A DNA stretch of 23,744 nucleotides. It comes from an uncultured bacterium. Lineage in GTDB: Bacteria; Cyanobacteriota; Vampirovibrionia; Gastranaerophilales; Gastranaerophilaceae. The notes under the pieces are model-generated. The model had not been told where the DNA came from. It ran no database searches and saw only the letters and a list, made by a program, of their open reading frames with translations. The stretch is from positions 1 through 23,744 of the forward strand of contig USGC01000009.1 of NCBI GenBank assembly GCA_900554095.1, given 5' to 3'. The position numbers were made by a program, and so were the translations under genes. Positions within the stretch are counted from its first letter, which is position 1. Each line of letters begins with the position of its first letter. This document shows, piece after piece, positions 6,865 to 15,176 of the stretch.

Positions 6865-8574
6865 ATGTCAACAAGTATTGATTATTTTGACTATATACGG
6901 ATAAGTATCGCTTCACCGGAAAGGATTTTGAAATGGTCTTACGGCGAAGTTACTAAGCCGGAAACGATCAACTACCGTACATTAAAACCCGAACGCGACG
7001 GCCTTTTCTGTGAAAGAATTTTTGGGCCATCAAAAGACTGGGAATGCTATTGCGGTAAGTATAAAAGAGTTCGCCATAAAGGTATTATCTGCGAACGCTG
7101 TGGTGTTGAAGTTACAGATTCAAAAGTAAGACGTCAGAGAATGGGACACATTAAACTGGCTGCTCCTGTTTCTCACATCTGGTTCTTGAAAGGAATTCCT
7201 TCATACCTCGGCTTGCTTCTTGATATGACTTTGAAAGATCTGGAACAAGTTATCTACTTCAACAACTACGTAGTTTTAGATCCGGGTGAAAGCCAATTCA
7301 AAAAGTTGCAGCTTTTAGGCGAAGAAGAATATGAAGATTATATGGCTGAAAACGAAGATTCTACTTTAAAAGTAGGCATCGGTGCAGAAGCTATTAAAGA
7401 ATTATTATCAGAAATTAATACAAAAGAAATGGCTGAAGAAATCAGAACAGAACTTGCAGGCTCTGTAAATTCCGTTCAAAAGAAAAGCAAACTTATCAAA
7501 CGCTTAAGATTGCTTGACAGCTTGATTTCATCAGAAACGGATCCGACCTGGATGATTATGGACGTGCTGCCTGTAACTCCTCCGGATTTAAGACCGATGG
7601 TACAGTTGGACGGCGGACGTTTTGCAACTTCTGATTTGAACGACTTGTACAGACGTGTTATCAACAGAAACAACCGTTTGCAAAGATTGTTAGAAATGGG
7701 CGCTCCTGAAATCATCGTTCGTAACGAAAAACGTATGCTGCAAGAAGCTGTAGACGCCCTTATCGACAACGGCAGACGCGGCAGAACAGTTGTTGGTCCG
7801 AACAACAGAGCATTAAAATCACTTTCTAATATTATTGAAGGTAAACAAGGGCGTTTCCGTCAAAACTTGCTCGGTAAACGTGTTGACTACTCAGGCCGTT
7901 CAGTAATCGTTGTAGGCCCGCAATTGAGCTTAAATCAGTGCGGTCTGCCGAAAGAAATGGCAATCGAATTGTTCAAACCGTTTGTTGTAAACAAACTTAT
8001 TGAACGCGGATATGTTCAAAACATTAAATCAGCTAAGAAGAAAATTGAACGTTCAGAAGCAATTGTTTGGGATATCCTTGAAGAAGTAATTGACGGACAC
8101 CCGGTATTATTAAACCGTGCTCCGACCCTTCACAGACTGGGTATTCAGGCATTTGAACCGAAATTGGTAGAAGGCCGTGCAATTCAGCTTCACCCGCTTG
8201 TTTGTACAGCATTCAACGCTGACTTCGACGGCGACCAGATGGCTGTTCACGTTCCGCTTTCAATCGAAGCGCAAACCGAAGCACGTATGTTAATGTTAGC
8301 TACTAACAACATTCTTGCACCGGCAACAGGTAAACCTATTATTACACCAACTCAGGACATGGTTTTGGGTATGTACTACCTGACAATCCTGAAAAATCCG
8401 GAAGCAGATCCGAAAGGATATTTCTATAACTTCCAGGACGCAATTTCAGCTCTTGAAGTCGGAGTAATTGACCTTCACGACAAAATCGTTGTAAGAGATG
8501 AACACGGCGGAAGAATTGAAACAACTGCCGGCAGAATTATCTTCAACGAAGCCGTTAGAAAAGCGTTAGCATAA
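6865..8574 (+). CDS. rpoC1: RNA polymerase subunit gamma (N-terminal half of beta-prime)
   Basis: A 569-residue protein matching the N-terminal half of bacterial RpoC. It has the zinc-binding site C61-x-C63...C76-x2-C79, the clamp and lid/rudder region, and the catalytic NADFDGDQMAVH motif with Mg-binding D453, D455 and D457. It ends at AGRIIFNEAVRKALA with a normal TAA, well before the bridge helix, which is encoded by the next gene. This is the split seen in cyanobacteria, where the gene is rpoC1. The protein is somewhat shorter than the roughly 620-680 residues usual there. The start ATG at 6865 follows a strong GGAGA site. Codon use favours the same highly expressed set as rpoB. Confidence 0.97.
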   Translation: MSTSIDYFDYIRISIASPERILKWSYGEVTKPETINYRTLKPERDGLFCERIFGPSKDWECYCGKYKRVRHKGIICERCGVEVTDSKVRRQRMGHIKLAAPVSHIWFLKGIPSYLGLLLDMTLKDLEQVIYFNNYVVLDPGESQFKKLQLLGEEEYEDYMAENEDSTLKVGIGAEAIKELLSEINTKEMAEEIRTELAGSVNSVQKKSKLIKRLRLLDSLISSETDPTWMIMDVLPVTPPDLRPMVQLDGGRFATSDLNDLYRRVINRNNRLQRLLEMGAPEIIVRNEKRMLQEAVDALIDNGRRGRTVVGPNNRALKSLSNIIEGKQGRFRQNLLGKRVDYSGRSVIVVGPQLSLNQCGLPKEMAIELFKPFVVNKLIERGYVQNIKSAKKKIERSEAIVWDILEEVIDGHPVLLNRAPTLHRLGIQAFEPKLVEGRAIQLHPLVCTAFNADFDGDQMAVHVPLSIEAQTEARMLMLATNNILAPATGKPIITPTQDMVLGMYYLTILKNPEADPKGYFYNFQDAISALEVGVIDLHDKIVVRDEHGGRIETTAGRIIFNEAVRKALA

Positions 8575-8593
8575 TTCAACGCAGTTGCGGTTT

Positions 8594-8613
8594 CCTCTCT
8601 TAAAAACGAGAGG
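8594..8613 (+). other. Intercistronic hairpin between rpoC1 and rpoC2
   Basis: A 6-base stem, CCTCTC (8594-8599) and GAGAGG (8608-8613), with an 8-base loop, and no T run after it. GTTTCC (8590-8595) can alternatively pair with GGAAAC (8628-8633), partly overlapping the first stem. It sits 20-70 bases after the rpoC1 stop and before the rpoC2 ribosome site (AAGGAA near 8655). It is in the same relative place as the rpoB/rpoC1 hairpin, which suggests a similar post-transcriptional role. Confidence 0.5.
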
Positions 8614-8667
8614 TAATGAATAAAAACGGAAACGTATTAAATAATTACGAAAATAAGGAAATATAGA

Positions 8668-11600
8668 ATGGAAACATACACAAATTCAAAGAAAACTCTT
8701 GATTTCATCAACAAACAGATGGACAAAAAAGCTTTGAACAATCTTTTGTCTCAGATGTATCTTGAGTTTGGCGGCGCTAAAACCGCAGAACTTGCAAACA
8801 GCCTTAAAAACTTAGGCTACAAGTATGCCACTAAATCCGGTACAACAATTTCAATTGCGGATTTGCAGGTGCCTTCCGTTAAAAAAGAATTACTTAAAGA
8901 AGCGGAAAAAGAAATCGAAAAATCAACTAATAGATATTTAAAAGGTGAAATTACCGAAGTTGAAAGATATACAAAGGTTATCGACACCTGGTCCGAAACA
9001 ACTGAAAAATTAACAGCTCAGGTTGTTGAAAACTTTGATAGATTAAACCCTGTATATATGATGGCGTTTTCAGGTGCGAGAGGTAACCTTTCTCAGGTAT
9101 CACAGCTTGTTGGTATGCGCGGTTTGATGGCTGATGCGCAGGGGCAAATCATCGACTTGCCGATTAAATCAAACTTTAAAGAAGGCTTGTCCGTTACAGA
9201 ATACATCATTTCATCATATGGTGCCCGTAAAGGTCTTGTAGATACCGCGTTAAAAACAGCCGACTCCGGTTATTTGACAAGACGTTTGGTTGACGTTGCA
9301 CAGGACGTAATTATCCGTGCAGACGACTGCCACACTACAAAAGCTATCAACATGAAACCTATTACAAACGGCGACGCTGTAATTGTTCCTTTAATTGACA
9401 GACTTTTAGGAAGAACTATTGCAGAAGATATCAAAGATACAGACGGAACAGTTCTTGTAAAAGCAGGAACAACAATGAACCGTGATGATGTTAAAAAAGT
9501 TGCACACTTGAATCTCCAGGAATTACGTGTTCGTTCAGGATTGACTTGCGGACTTGAATACGGTATATGCCAAAAATGCTATGGCTGGGCAATGACAACC
9601 CAGAAACTCGTTGATATCGGCGAAGCAATTGGTATTATTGCAGCTCAGTCAATCGGTGAACCTGGTACACAGCTTACAATGAGAACATTCCACACCGGCG
9701 GTGTATTCAAAGGTGCCGGCGCTATGAAATCAATTGAGGCAAAATCTGCTGGTGAAGTTGTTTCAAGCGTTAAAACCCGCGAAGTCAGAACCCGCCACGG
9801 GGATGTCGTTATGGTTGCAAACTACGAAGCAGACATCGAAATTAAAGGTGCAAAACGTACTGATAAATATCATATTCCGGCTGGTTCAACTGTGTTCTTC
9901 ACAAACGGAATGCAGGTTGAAAAAGGTTTCAAACTTGCAGTTTATGAACCTGTATCATCAGGCGACGGCTCTCGTTTAACAGAGAAAGCTACAAAAGATA
10001 TCACATCAGATCTTCCTGGTGAAGTTATCTATGAAGATTTCATTGCTGATGAAAAGAAAGACAGACAGGGAAACATCTCAAGAACTACGAACAAACAAGG
10101 TATTATCTGGGTTCTTGGAGGTGATGTTTATAACCTCCCGGGCGGCTCTAAGGTTCTTGTAAAAGACGAACAGCAAGTCAAAGAAGGCGAAAAATTAGCT
10201 GAAACTTTAACCATTTCAGAACATGGCGGCGAAGTTCGTTTCGGGGAAGATTTGGTTATTGAAGATGTTAAATTTGAAGGCAAAAATATCAAAAAGATTG
10301 TTCAAGGTAAAGAATTGACAATTGTAATTGCATCGTTAATGCCTGAAAATGCAAGCTTTGAACAAACTAAAAAAGAACAGCTCTGGACAGTAAATAAAAC
10401 CGGCGAAAAATACATTGTTAAAGCGCCTGTCGACACTCCGGTTGAAAACGGTATGATTATTGCAGAACTTATTGACGATGAGTGCGCTGTAACTTCATCC
10501 GGTGAAATCAGATACGTTGATGTGGAAGTTGATGAAAATCAAATCATCACAAAACCGGGTTCTGTTGTATTTATTCCGGAAGAAATTCATCAGATTTCAA
10601 AGGATAGCTCTTTGAAAATGGTTGAAAACGGAACTTTTGTTACAGCAGGTACAGAAGTTGTTAAAGACGTTTACTGCCACATCGACGGTATTGTTGAATT
10701 CAAAGAATTTAACGATATTATCCACGAAATTACCGTAAGACCCGGCGAAGTCCATACACTTTCAAGCATTTCAGAATTGAAAGTTGATGAAGGCGAAGTT
10801 GTTAAAAAGGGAACAGTCATTGCAGAGGGCATTCAAGCAAACGAAACTTCAATCATTACAATAATGGATTCAGCAAATGATGACATTGATATTGATGATT
10901 TGGACGAAGAGCTTGACGCAAGCCTTTCATTGGATGAAGACAGCATTGCAAACCAGCCTGTTCAAATTCTTATCAGACCGGTTCAAGTACTTGAAGTTGA
11001 ACAAAAAGATGTTTCAATTAAATTTAATACAACAGATGATTTGATTGATATTGTTCCTGTAACACAACTTCAGTACAAAGATGGAGCAAGAGTTCGTAAC
11101 CTTGACGGTTCAACAATTACAAGAACAAGCTTAGTTCTTCAAATGCAAGGTTACTTATCACACCTTAAAGGTATGGTAGAACTTGATGATAAAGGCAATT
11201 TGAGAATTGTTGTTCTTGAAAACCTTATCATCCGCCGTGAATTTGAAGGCAATTCAAAATTGATGTCTTCGCTTCAAACAGAACTTCTTGTAAAAGACGG
11301 TCAAACAATCGAGCCGAAAACACCGGTTGCAAAAACACAGGTTCTTGCAATTAACGACGGTGCCGCATCCATCAAACACGATAATGAAGATGCACGCAGA
11401 TTATTAATTGTTTGCGACAATTATGAAACAGTTGTTACTTTAAAAGGTAAAGCTTCTGTTAAAAAAGGCGACTTTGTAAAACTTGATTCAATCATTTCTG
11501 ACAATGGTGAAAAATCTCCGGTTTCAGGACAAATTGTTTCAATTAACAAAAACGAAGTTAAAATCAGAAACGGCCGTCCTTACTTAATCAGCCCAGGTAC

Positions 11601-12525
11601 AATGCTTCAGGTTGAAAGCGGCGCATTGGTACTTCGCGGTGATATTATTGCAACACTTGTATTTGAAAGACAAAAAACAGGCGACATCGTCCAAGGTTTG
11701 CCGCGTGTTGAAGAACTTCTTGAAGGCCGCAAACCGAAAGACTGTGCTATCCTTGCAGAAGTTGACGGCGTAGCTGAAATCGAAACAGACGATGACTTGC
11801 CGAGATTATACCTCGTTAACGAAAACGGACGTACAGAAATCAAGTACGCAATTGATGCAAACATCATCGTCCAAGACAAGCAGAAAATCACAAAAGGTCA
11901 GCCTTTAACAAGCGGTCCTTTGAACCCGCACGATGTTATCAGACTTTGCGGTCCTGAAGCTGCTCAGCAGTATCTGGTAGATGAAGTTCAGCGTGTATAC
12001 CGTTCACAAGGCGTAGAAATTGCCGACAAGCACGTTGAAATCATTGTTCGTCAGATGACAAAGAAAGTTAAAGTTGTTGACGCTGGCGATACAACATTGC
12101 TGCCAGGTGAATTGGTTGAAATTCAGCACTTTGAAAACGAAAACAAAAAAGCTGAAGAAGAAGGCAAAACTCCTGCAACTTGTGAATTCCTATTGTTAGG
12201 TATCACAAAAGCTTCATTGAACACTGAAAGCTTCATTTCAGCAGCTTCATTCCAGGAAACAACAAGAATTCTTACAGAAGCAGCAGTTGATGGTAAGAAA
12301 GATAACTTGCGTGGATTAAAAGAAAACGTAATTATTGGTCGTTTAATCCCGGCAGGGACAGGCTTCCACCACTTGACCAATGCTAATGAAGAAAAAGAAC
12401 GCGAAGCAAGAAAACGCGCTGTTGCACAAAGAAATCAGGCAAGAAAACCGTCTGCGATTTTGGAAGAAATCGAAGGCATGTTTGGTTCACCTGATTTCCA
12501 GTTGGATGACAGCGAAGACGAATAA
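8668..12525 (+). CDS. rpoC2: RNA polymerase subunit beta-prime, C-terminal half (cyanobacterial type)
   Basis: A 1285-residue protein matching the C-terminal half of RpoC. The bridge helix is around 130-160 (SGARGNLSQVSQLVGMRGLM from 135). A second zinc site is formed by C221, C294, C301 and C304. The trigger loop starts in the segment IIAAQSIGEPGTQLTMRTFH, about 325-342, and resumes at TGDIVQGLPRVEELLEGRKP from residue 1004. Between them lies an insertion of about 650 residues, the SI3 position. It is rich in repeated V-x-x-G-x-x-V beta motifs typical of sandwich-barrel hybrid domains and includes a very acidic stretch near 737-757. E. coli SI3 is about 190 residues; large versions are typical of cyanobacteria. 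The C-terminal GITKASLNTESFISAASFQE block is intact and is followed by an acidic tail. The ATG at 8668 is preceded by AAGGAA. Confidence 0.97.
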   Translation: METYTNSKKTLDFINKQMDKKALNNLLSQMYLEFGGAKTAELANSLKNLGYKYATKSGTTISIADLQVPSVKKELLKEAEKEIEKSTNRYLKGEITEVERYTKVIDTWSETTEKLTAQVVENFDRLNPVYMMAFSGARGNLSQVSQLVGMRGLMADAQGQIIDLPIKSNFKEGLSVTEYIISSYGARKGLVDTALKTADSGYLTRRLVDVAQDVIIRADDCHTTKAINMKPITNGDAVIVPLIDRLLGRTIAEDIKDTDGTVLVKAGTTMNRDDVKKVAHLNLQELRVRSGLTCGLEYGICQKCYGWAMTTQKLVDIGEAIGIIAAQSIGEPGTQLTMRTFHTGGVFKGAGAMKSIEAKSAGEVVSSVKTREVRTRHGDVVMVANYEADIEIKGAKRTDKYHIPAGSTVFFTNGMQVEKGFKLAVYEPVSSGDGSRLTEKATKDITSDLPGEVIYEDFIADEKKDRQGNISRTTNKQGIIWVLGGDVYNLPGGSKVLVKDEQQVKEGEKLAETLTISEHGGEVRFGEDLVIEDVKFEGKNIKKIVQGKELTIVIASLMPENASFEQTKKEQLWTVNKTGEKYIVKAPVDTPVENGMIIAELIDDECAVTSSGEIRYVDVEVDENQIITKPGSVVFIPEEIHQISKDSSLKMVENGTFVTAGTEVVKDVYCHIDGIVEFKEFNDIIHEITVRPGEVHTLSSISELKVDEGEVVKKGTVIAEGIQANETSIITIMDSANDDIDIDDLDEELDASLSLDEDSIANQPVQILIRPVQVLEVEQKDVSIKFNTTDDLIDIVPVTQLQYKDGARVRNLDGSTITRTSLVLQMQGYLSHLKGMVELDDKGNLRIVVLENLIIRREFEGNSKLMSSLQTELLVKDGQTIEPKTPVAKTQVLAINDGAASIKHDNEDARRLLIVCDNYETVVTLKGKASVKKGDFVKLDSIISDNGEKSPVSGQIVSINKNEVKIRNGRPYLISPGTMLQVESGALVLRGDIIATLVFERQKTGDIVQGLPRVEELLEGRKPKDCAILAEVDGVAEIETDDDLPRLYLVNENGRTEIKYAIDANIIVQDKQKITKGQPLTSGPLNPHDVIRLCGPEAAQQYLVDEVQRVYRSQGVEIADKHVEIIVRQMTKKVKVVDAGDTTLLPGELVEIQHFENENKKAEEEGKTPATCEFLLLGITKASLNTESFISAASFQETTRILTEAAVDGKKDNLRGLKENVIIGRLIPAGTGFHHLTNANEEKEREARKRAVAQRNQARKPSAILEEIEGMFGSPDFQLDDSEDE

Positions 12526-12544
12526 AAAAATGGGATGATAAAAC

Positions 12545-12575
12545 AAAGAGAGGATTTTAATCCTCTCTTTTGTCT
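12545..12575 (+). terminator. Rho-independent terminator of the rpo operon
   Basis: An 11-base perfect stem, AAAGAGAGGAT (12545-12555) and ATCCTCTCTTT (12560-12570), with a TTTA loop, followed by a short T-rich tail. It lies 20 bases after the rpoC2 stop. Confidence 0.85.
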
Positions 12576-12621
12576 TGCAGATATACAACATTTATATCAG
12601 GATTTAATAAGATACCTGTCG

Positions 12622-12627
12622 TATACT
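12622..12627 (+). promoter_or_regulatory. Candidate -10 box of the DUF3137 gene pair
   Basis: TATACT ends six bases before the ATG at 12634 and eighteen before the ATG at 12646. No good -35 box is visible at the proper distance, so only the -10 is proposed. The TATACT-six bases-ATG layout is the same as at 3103-3096 on the minus strand. Confidence 0.3.
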
Positions 12628-12645
12628 CTTTAAATGGGTGGAATT

Positions 12646-13737
12646 ATGAAAAAGAAAACTGCTGATATTACGCCTGAAGATATAAGAAAACAATTTCATA
12701 AAATTTACTATTCAGACATTGCTCCCCAAATGATTGAATATGAGAAAAGACGAAAAAAAGAAATATTTAAATTAGTATTGATTGAATTAGTGTTAATATT
12801 TGCAGCGACGGGTTTAATTTATTACTATATGCAGACAGGCGTGTTCTGGATGCTTATTTTATTTATACTTTCAATCCTCTCAATTATTTTAGCACCAATA
12901 ATTAGGAATATAAGTTTTACACAAATGCTAAAATCTCAATGTATGAGGAAAATAGTTCATGCTATGGGAAATATTAAATGGGAGTCCGGAGGTAATATTA
13001 TATCAACGAATAAATTACAAAAAAGTAATTTATTTATGACATTTAATAATAGAAGTTCGGATGATACATTTGAAGGCTTTTATAAAGGCGTTAATTATTC
13101 AATTGAAGAGGCGTATTTGTGGTTCAAGTCGGGGAGTGGACGAAATTCTGTTTATTACGATGTATTCAAGGGTGTGATTATAAATTTTATTGCAAATAAA
13201 GATATAGAAAACACAACAATAGTCGCAACTAAAGGTGATAAAGATATTAAAAATCGAAATCCTTTATTTTGGATTATCGGCATAGCGGTTATACTGCAAA
13301 TATATATTGAAACCGGTATATTTCCGGGGACTTTGGCTTTAATTTTGGCAATCATTGCTATTGTGATAATGAGTATATGCAGATTAAACTCCAAAGACGA
13401 GCATGTACTAAATAAAATAATTTTGGAGGATCCGGTTTTTAACAAAAAATACACGGCATACTCAGGCGATGAGGTAAACGGGCGTTATCTGCTTACAACC
13501 GCATTTATGGAAAGGTTTAATAACGTAAAAACAGCATTTGGCGTTGAAAAAATAAAGTGTTCGTTTTACGACAAGTATTTGATGATTGCAATTTCTACTA
13601 AAAAAAATCTTTTTGAAATTGGAAATTTATATACGCCTCTAAACAGCCCAAAGCAGCTTGAAACCTTTTTTAATGAATTTATCTCCATATTAAAACTTAT
13701 AGATTATTTTAAGTTGGATGAAAAAACAGGATTATAA
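12646..13737 (+). CDS. DUF3137-type membrane protein, paralog A
   Basis: A 363-residue membrane protein that I assign to the DUF3137 family, mainly on its C-terminal block EDPVFNKKYTAYSGDEVNGR followed by YLLTTAFMERF. There are two hydrophobic pairs. The first lies near residues 40-85 after a charged N-terminus (EYEKRRKKEIFKL). The second lies near 205-243, and a soluble domain sits between them. Molecular function is unknown. The chosen start, ATG 12646, has GGGTGGA five bases upstream. An in-frame ATG at 12634 adds four residues and would suit a leaderless transcript. The paralog follows after 15 bases, and both end with the identical sequence LIDYFKLDEKTGL, so they form a tandem duplication and probably one operon. 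Confidence 0.8.
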   Translation: MKKKTADITPEDIRKQFHKIYYSDIAPQMIEYEKRRKKEIFKLVLIELVLIFAATGLIYYYMQTGVFWMLILFILSILSIILAPIIRNISFTQMLKSQCMRKIVHAMGNIKWESGGNIISTNKLQKSNLFMTFNNRSSDDTFEGFYKGVNYSIEEAYLWFKSGSGRNSVYYDVFKGVIINFIANKDIENTTIVATKGDKDIKNRNPLFWIIGIAVILQIYIETGIFPGTLALILAIIAIVIMSICRLNSKDEHVLNKIILEDPVFNKKYTAYSGDEVNGRYLLTTAFMERFNNVKTAFGVEKIKCSFYDKYLMIAISTKKNLFEIGNLYTPLNSPKQLETFFNEFISILKLIDYFKLDEKTGL

Positions 13738-13752
13738 AAAAGAAGGAGAAAA

Positions 13753-14850
13753 ATGCAAGGTACAATAAAAACTGACTATCTAGATATAGAAAATATGTTT
13801 TTAAAACTTGTTTCAGAACATGAAAACGAGAGAAAAAAGAGATTAAATATCGTAATTTTAATTTTCTTTTGCTTTATTTGTTTGGTTTCCGCGTATTTGT
13901 GTGTTCTAAACGCGTACTTTTATTCTGGCGAATTTATTTTGAATAAAGTTAGTTTACAGTTTATTTTTGTATTCGTCATTCCTGTAGTACTTCTTTTAAT
14001 TTGTCTTTGTCTATTTATTATCAATCGATACAACAAGAATTTCAAATTGTATCTGAAAAAAGCCTGTTTGCAAAAGGTTTTGACTCAGTTGGGAAACATA
14101 AAGTGGCAAATTGGTAAACAGATTATAACAAAAACTCAACGGACAAAGAGTATGCTCTTGCCGGACTATCACTATTTTAAAAATGATGACACATTTACTG
14201 GAGAATACAAAGGTGTTGTATATTCGATAGCGGAAACAGGTTTGTATCTCGAAGGGCGTTGCGACACAAAGTTTCAGATATACCATGGCGTTCTAATCAA
14301 TTTTGCGGCAAATAAAAAGATAAAAGCAAAAACAATAGTTACGTCAAAAGGTGATATGAATATTATGAATAATGCGCCATTATTGGGTGCAATAATAGTA
14401 TTGTTACTTTTTATAATTGCAGCCGGGTCATATGCAATTTTGATGATTATTGCAATTTTGTTCGGGCTAAGTATTGCGTTTGCGGTTTTATCTTTATTTC
14501 ATAAAGAACCGTTGGAAAAATTAAACAAAATAGTTCTTGAAGATCCGGTCTTCAACAGAAAATATACAGCATATTCTTCTGATGAAGTTGAAGGCCGCTA
14601 TTTACTTACAACCGGATTTATGGAAAGATTTAACAATATCCGCACAGCATTTGGGGTAAATAATATCAAATGTTCATTTTATGCTAAAGATTTTATGATT
14701 GCAATTAGAACAAGGAAAGACTTGTTTGAGCTTGGCAGTCTTTTTACATCATTAAAAAATCCAAAATATATCAGAAAGTTTATAGATGAATATATTTCAA
14801 TAATATCACTTATAGACTACTTCAAACTTGATGAGAAAACGGGATTATAA
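13753..14850 (+). CDS. DUF3137-type membrane protein, paralog B
   Basis: A 365-residue protein preceded by a strong AAGGAGA site 15 bases after the previous gene. It has the same architecture as its neighbour: a charged N-terminus, a hydrophobic pair at about 33-90, a soluble segment with GNIKW, DDTF and YKGVVYSI motifs, a second hydrophobic pair at about 215-250, and the C-terminal EDPVFNRKYTAYSSDEVEGR block. The C-terminal third is clearly more conserved between the two copies than the N-terminus or membrane segments. That suggests the C-terminal domain holds the shared activity or a common partner. It could form a hetero-oligomer with paralog A. Function unknown. Confidence 0.8.
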   Translation: MQGTIKTDYLDIENMFLKLVSEHENERKKRLNIVILIFFCFICLVSAYLCVLNAYFYSGEFILNKVSLQFIFVFVIPVVLLLICLCLFIINRYNKNFKLYLKKACLQKVLTQLGNIKWQIGKQIITKTQRTKSMLLPDYHYFKNDDTFTGEYKGVVYSIAETGLYLEGRCDTKFQIYHGVLINFAANKKIKAKTIVTSKGDMNIMNNAPLLGAIIVLLLFIIAAGSYAILMIIAILFGLSIAFAVLSLFHKEPLEKLNKIVLEDPVFNRKYTAYSSDEVEGRYLLTTGFMERFNNIRTAFGVNNIKCSFYAKDFMIAIRTRKDLFELGSLFTSLKNPKYIRKFIDEYISIISLIDYFKLDEKTGL

Positions 14851-14872
14851 TTTCAAACAGGATTTCTAAATA

Positions 14873-14907
14873 ACGCGGAGGATTTTGTAAAAGTTCTTCG
14901 TGTTTTT
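14873..14907 (+). terminator. Terminator-like hairpin after the DUF3137 pair
   Basis: The segment 14873-14903 folds back on itself over 14 base pairs, including four G-U pairs, with a 3-base loop. A run of five T (14903-14907) follows. It lies 22 bases after the stop codon, which fits an intrinsic terminator despite the wobble pairs. Confidence 0.6.
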
Positions 14908-14936
14908 GCCGTTAATATTTTTGAAAGGATTTATTT

Positions 14937-15101
14937 ATGGCAATAATTATTGAAGGTCAAAGAAGGATTATTAAAATGTCCGTGGATGATATTTTAAATA
15001 TTGTGCGGGAATACCAGCTTATAACCCGCGGAACATGCTGTTATGAACACACACGCGAACTTCTTGAGCAGGCGGAATTTTTCGTACCGGAAGATGTTTA
15101 A
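14937..15101 (+). CDS. 54-residue small protein, unknown function
   Basis: ATG at 14937 with an AAAGGA ribosome site seven bases upstream, running to TAA at 15099-15101. The product starts MAIIIEGQRRIIKMSVDDIL and ends AEFFVPEDV. It is soluble, predicted mostly helical, and contains an adjacent Cys pair (C34, C35) followed by YEHTRELLEQ. It lies in the 326-base gap between the DUF3137 pair and the next larger gene, downstream of a terminator-like hairpin, so it probably has its own promoter, though none is obvious. Good ribosome-site spacing and a protein-like composition support it being real. I do not recognise the family. Confidence 0.6.
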   Translation: MAIIIEGQRRIIKMSVDDILNIVREYQLITRGTCCYEHTRELLEQAEFFVPEDV

Positions 15102-15176
15102 ATTTATGTAAATTTTTTGTTATAAATTCAGCAAAAATTTTCTTGTTTGTGTTTAATATGAACAGGAGGTCGTCTC

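Noticed and set aside
8575..8667. rpoC1/rpoC2 boundary as an accidental frameshift or intein site
   Set aside because: There is a 93-base gap with its own hairpin and ribosome site. Both proteins have natural ends, and the split matches the known cyanobacterial position.
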